A stretch of 6,928 nucleotides of DNA from Parvularculaceae bacterium (GTDB lineage: Bacteria > Pseudomonadota > Alphaproteobacteria > Caulobacterales > Parvularculaceae), in contig SHAI01000134.1 in assembly GCA_004213235.1 (NCBI GenBank), positions 1 through 6,928 of the forward strand, in the 5' to 3' direction. A model generated the notes under the pieces. That model searched no databases. It saw only the letters and a program-made list of their open reading frames with translations, and was not told where the DNA came from. How positions within the stretch are numbered: position 1 is the stretch's first letter; the number at the start of each line of letters is the position of its first letter. Below, in pieces: positions 6,659 to 6,928 of this stretch. The position numbers and the translations under genes were made by a program.

Positions 6659-6773
6659 TCGCCCGCGAAGACCACACCATCCACCGCGTCGGGAGACGAA
6701 AAAACTGCCGCCCCGCGCGGGACCAGAACACGCTTTCAAAGCTTCCCCATTTATTCCAACATCAACCCGAACT

Positions 6774-6928
6774 ATGTCTGCTCGCATGTGGGAAATGACC
6801 TATGACTTAGCAGATGAGAGGGCGACAACAGCCTTTGGCGCCGGGTTAGCAAACAGGCTCGCACCGGAGGACACGGTCGGCCTGATCGGGCCGCTCGGCG
6901 CAGGAAAATCGACGCTCGCGCGGGCAAT
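6774..6928 (+). CDS. tsaE: TsaE, tRNA threonylcarbamoyladenosine biosynthesis ATPase; 3' end beyond window
   Basis: The first 51 codons of a TsaE (YjeE) protein are visible, then the window ends. The sequence YDLADERATTAFGAGLANRL followed by VGLIGPLGAGKSTLARA (about residues 36-52) carries the Walker A motif GPLGAGKS. The family usually reads GDLGAGKT here, so Pro for Asp and Ser for Thr are mild variations. TsaE is the cytoplasmic ATPase that works with TsaB and TsaD to make N6-threonylcarbamoyl-adenosine at position 37 of ANN-decoding tRNAs. The start is uncertain: ATGs at 6774, 6786 and 6795 are in frame and none has a good ribosome site. The one at 6795 gives MTYDLADERAT, which looks most like other members. 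It lies 115 bases after phaZ; the gap holds only a 10-base GC palindrome (6712-6721) and no terminator. Confidence 0.88.
   Translation, partial: MSARMWEMTYDLADERATTAFGAGLANRLAPEDTVGLIGPLGAGKSTLARA

Noticed and set aside
6712..6721. CCCGCGCGGG palindrome as a phaZ terminator
   Set aside because: It has no loop and no following T-run, so it does not look like an intrinsic terminator.
6167..6787. 206-codon minus-strand open frame
   Set aside because: It lies almost entirely antisense to phaZ, has no recognisable motif, and follows from codon bias of the real gene.
1..6928. Novel system, CRISPR array, mobile element or RNA gene
   Set aside because: No spaced repeat array, transposase, terminal inverted repeats, toxin-antitoxin pair or tRNA-like fold was seen; every sizeable frame with family features belongs to a well-known family.

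Overview
The window reads as ordinary chromosomal DNA of an alphaproteobacterium. The main reason is a complete RegB/RegA (PrrBA, ActSR) redox two-component pair with a divergent SenC/PrrC copper chaperone, a set characteristic of that class. Moderately high GC, GC-rich codon use and an intracellular polyhydroxyalkanoate depolymerase fit this. I cannot place it below class level. All recognised genes look intact in the part visible. I found no insertion sequence, CRISPR array, prophage, tRNA, rRNA or defence locus.

Layout. (1) 1-1689, minus: most of an exported M16 (insulinase-like) zinc peptidase whose C-terminus lies beyond the left edge. (2) 1690-2010: non-coding leader of the peptidase gene and trailer of regA. 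(3) 2011-2610, minus: regA, response regulator. (4) 2787-4202, minus: regB, membrane histidine kinase, upstream of regA in the same direction with a 176-base gap. (5) 4203-4410: divergent control region between regB and senC, with a candidate RegA operator and a 17-base tandem duplication. (6) 4411-5010, plus: senC, a Sco1-type lipoprotein. (7) 5011-5362: a 352-base non-coding region with an AT-rich block, a TGC-rich inverted-repeat cluster and a perfect 9-bp hairpin just before phaZ. (8) 5363-6658, plus: phaZ, intracellular PHB/PHA depolymerase with a Cys-Asp-His active site. (9) 6774-6928, plus: the start of tsaE, cut by the right edge.

How the genes fit together. RegB senses redox state through the quinone pool and a reactive cysteine, and phosphorylates RegA, which in relatives controls respiration, photosynthesis, nitrogen and carbon fixation. 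SenC helps deliver copper to cytochrome c oxidase, whose activity feeds back on the RegB signal in Rhodobacter. PhaZ releases stored carbon and reducing equivalents from PHB, so its position beside a redox switch is metabolically sensible, but co-regulation is only an inference. The M16 peptidase and TsaE are probably neighbours without a direct functional link. No undescribed system is evident; the most interesting leads are the two control regions.
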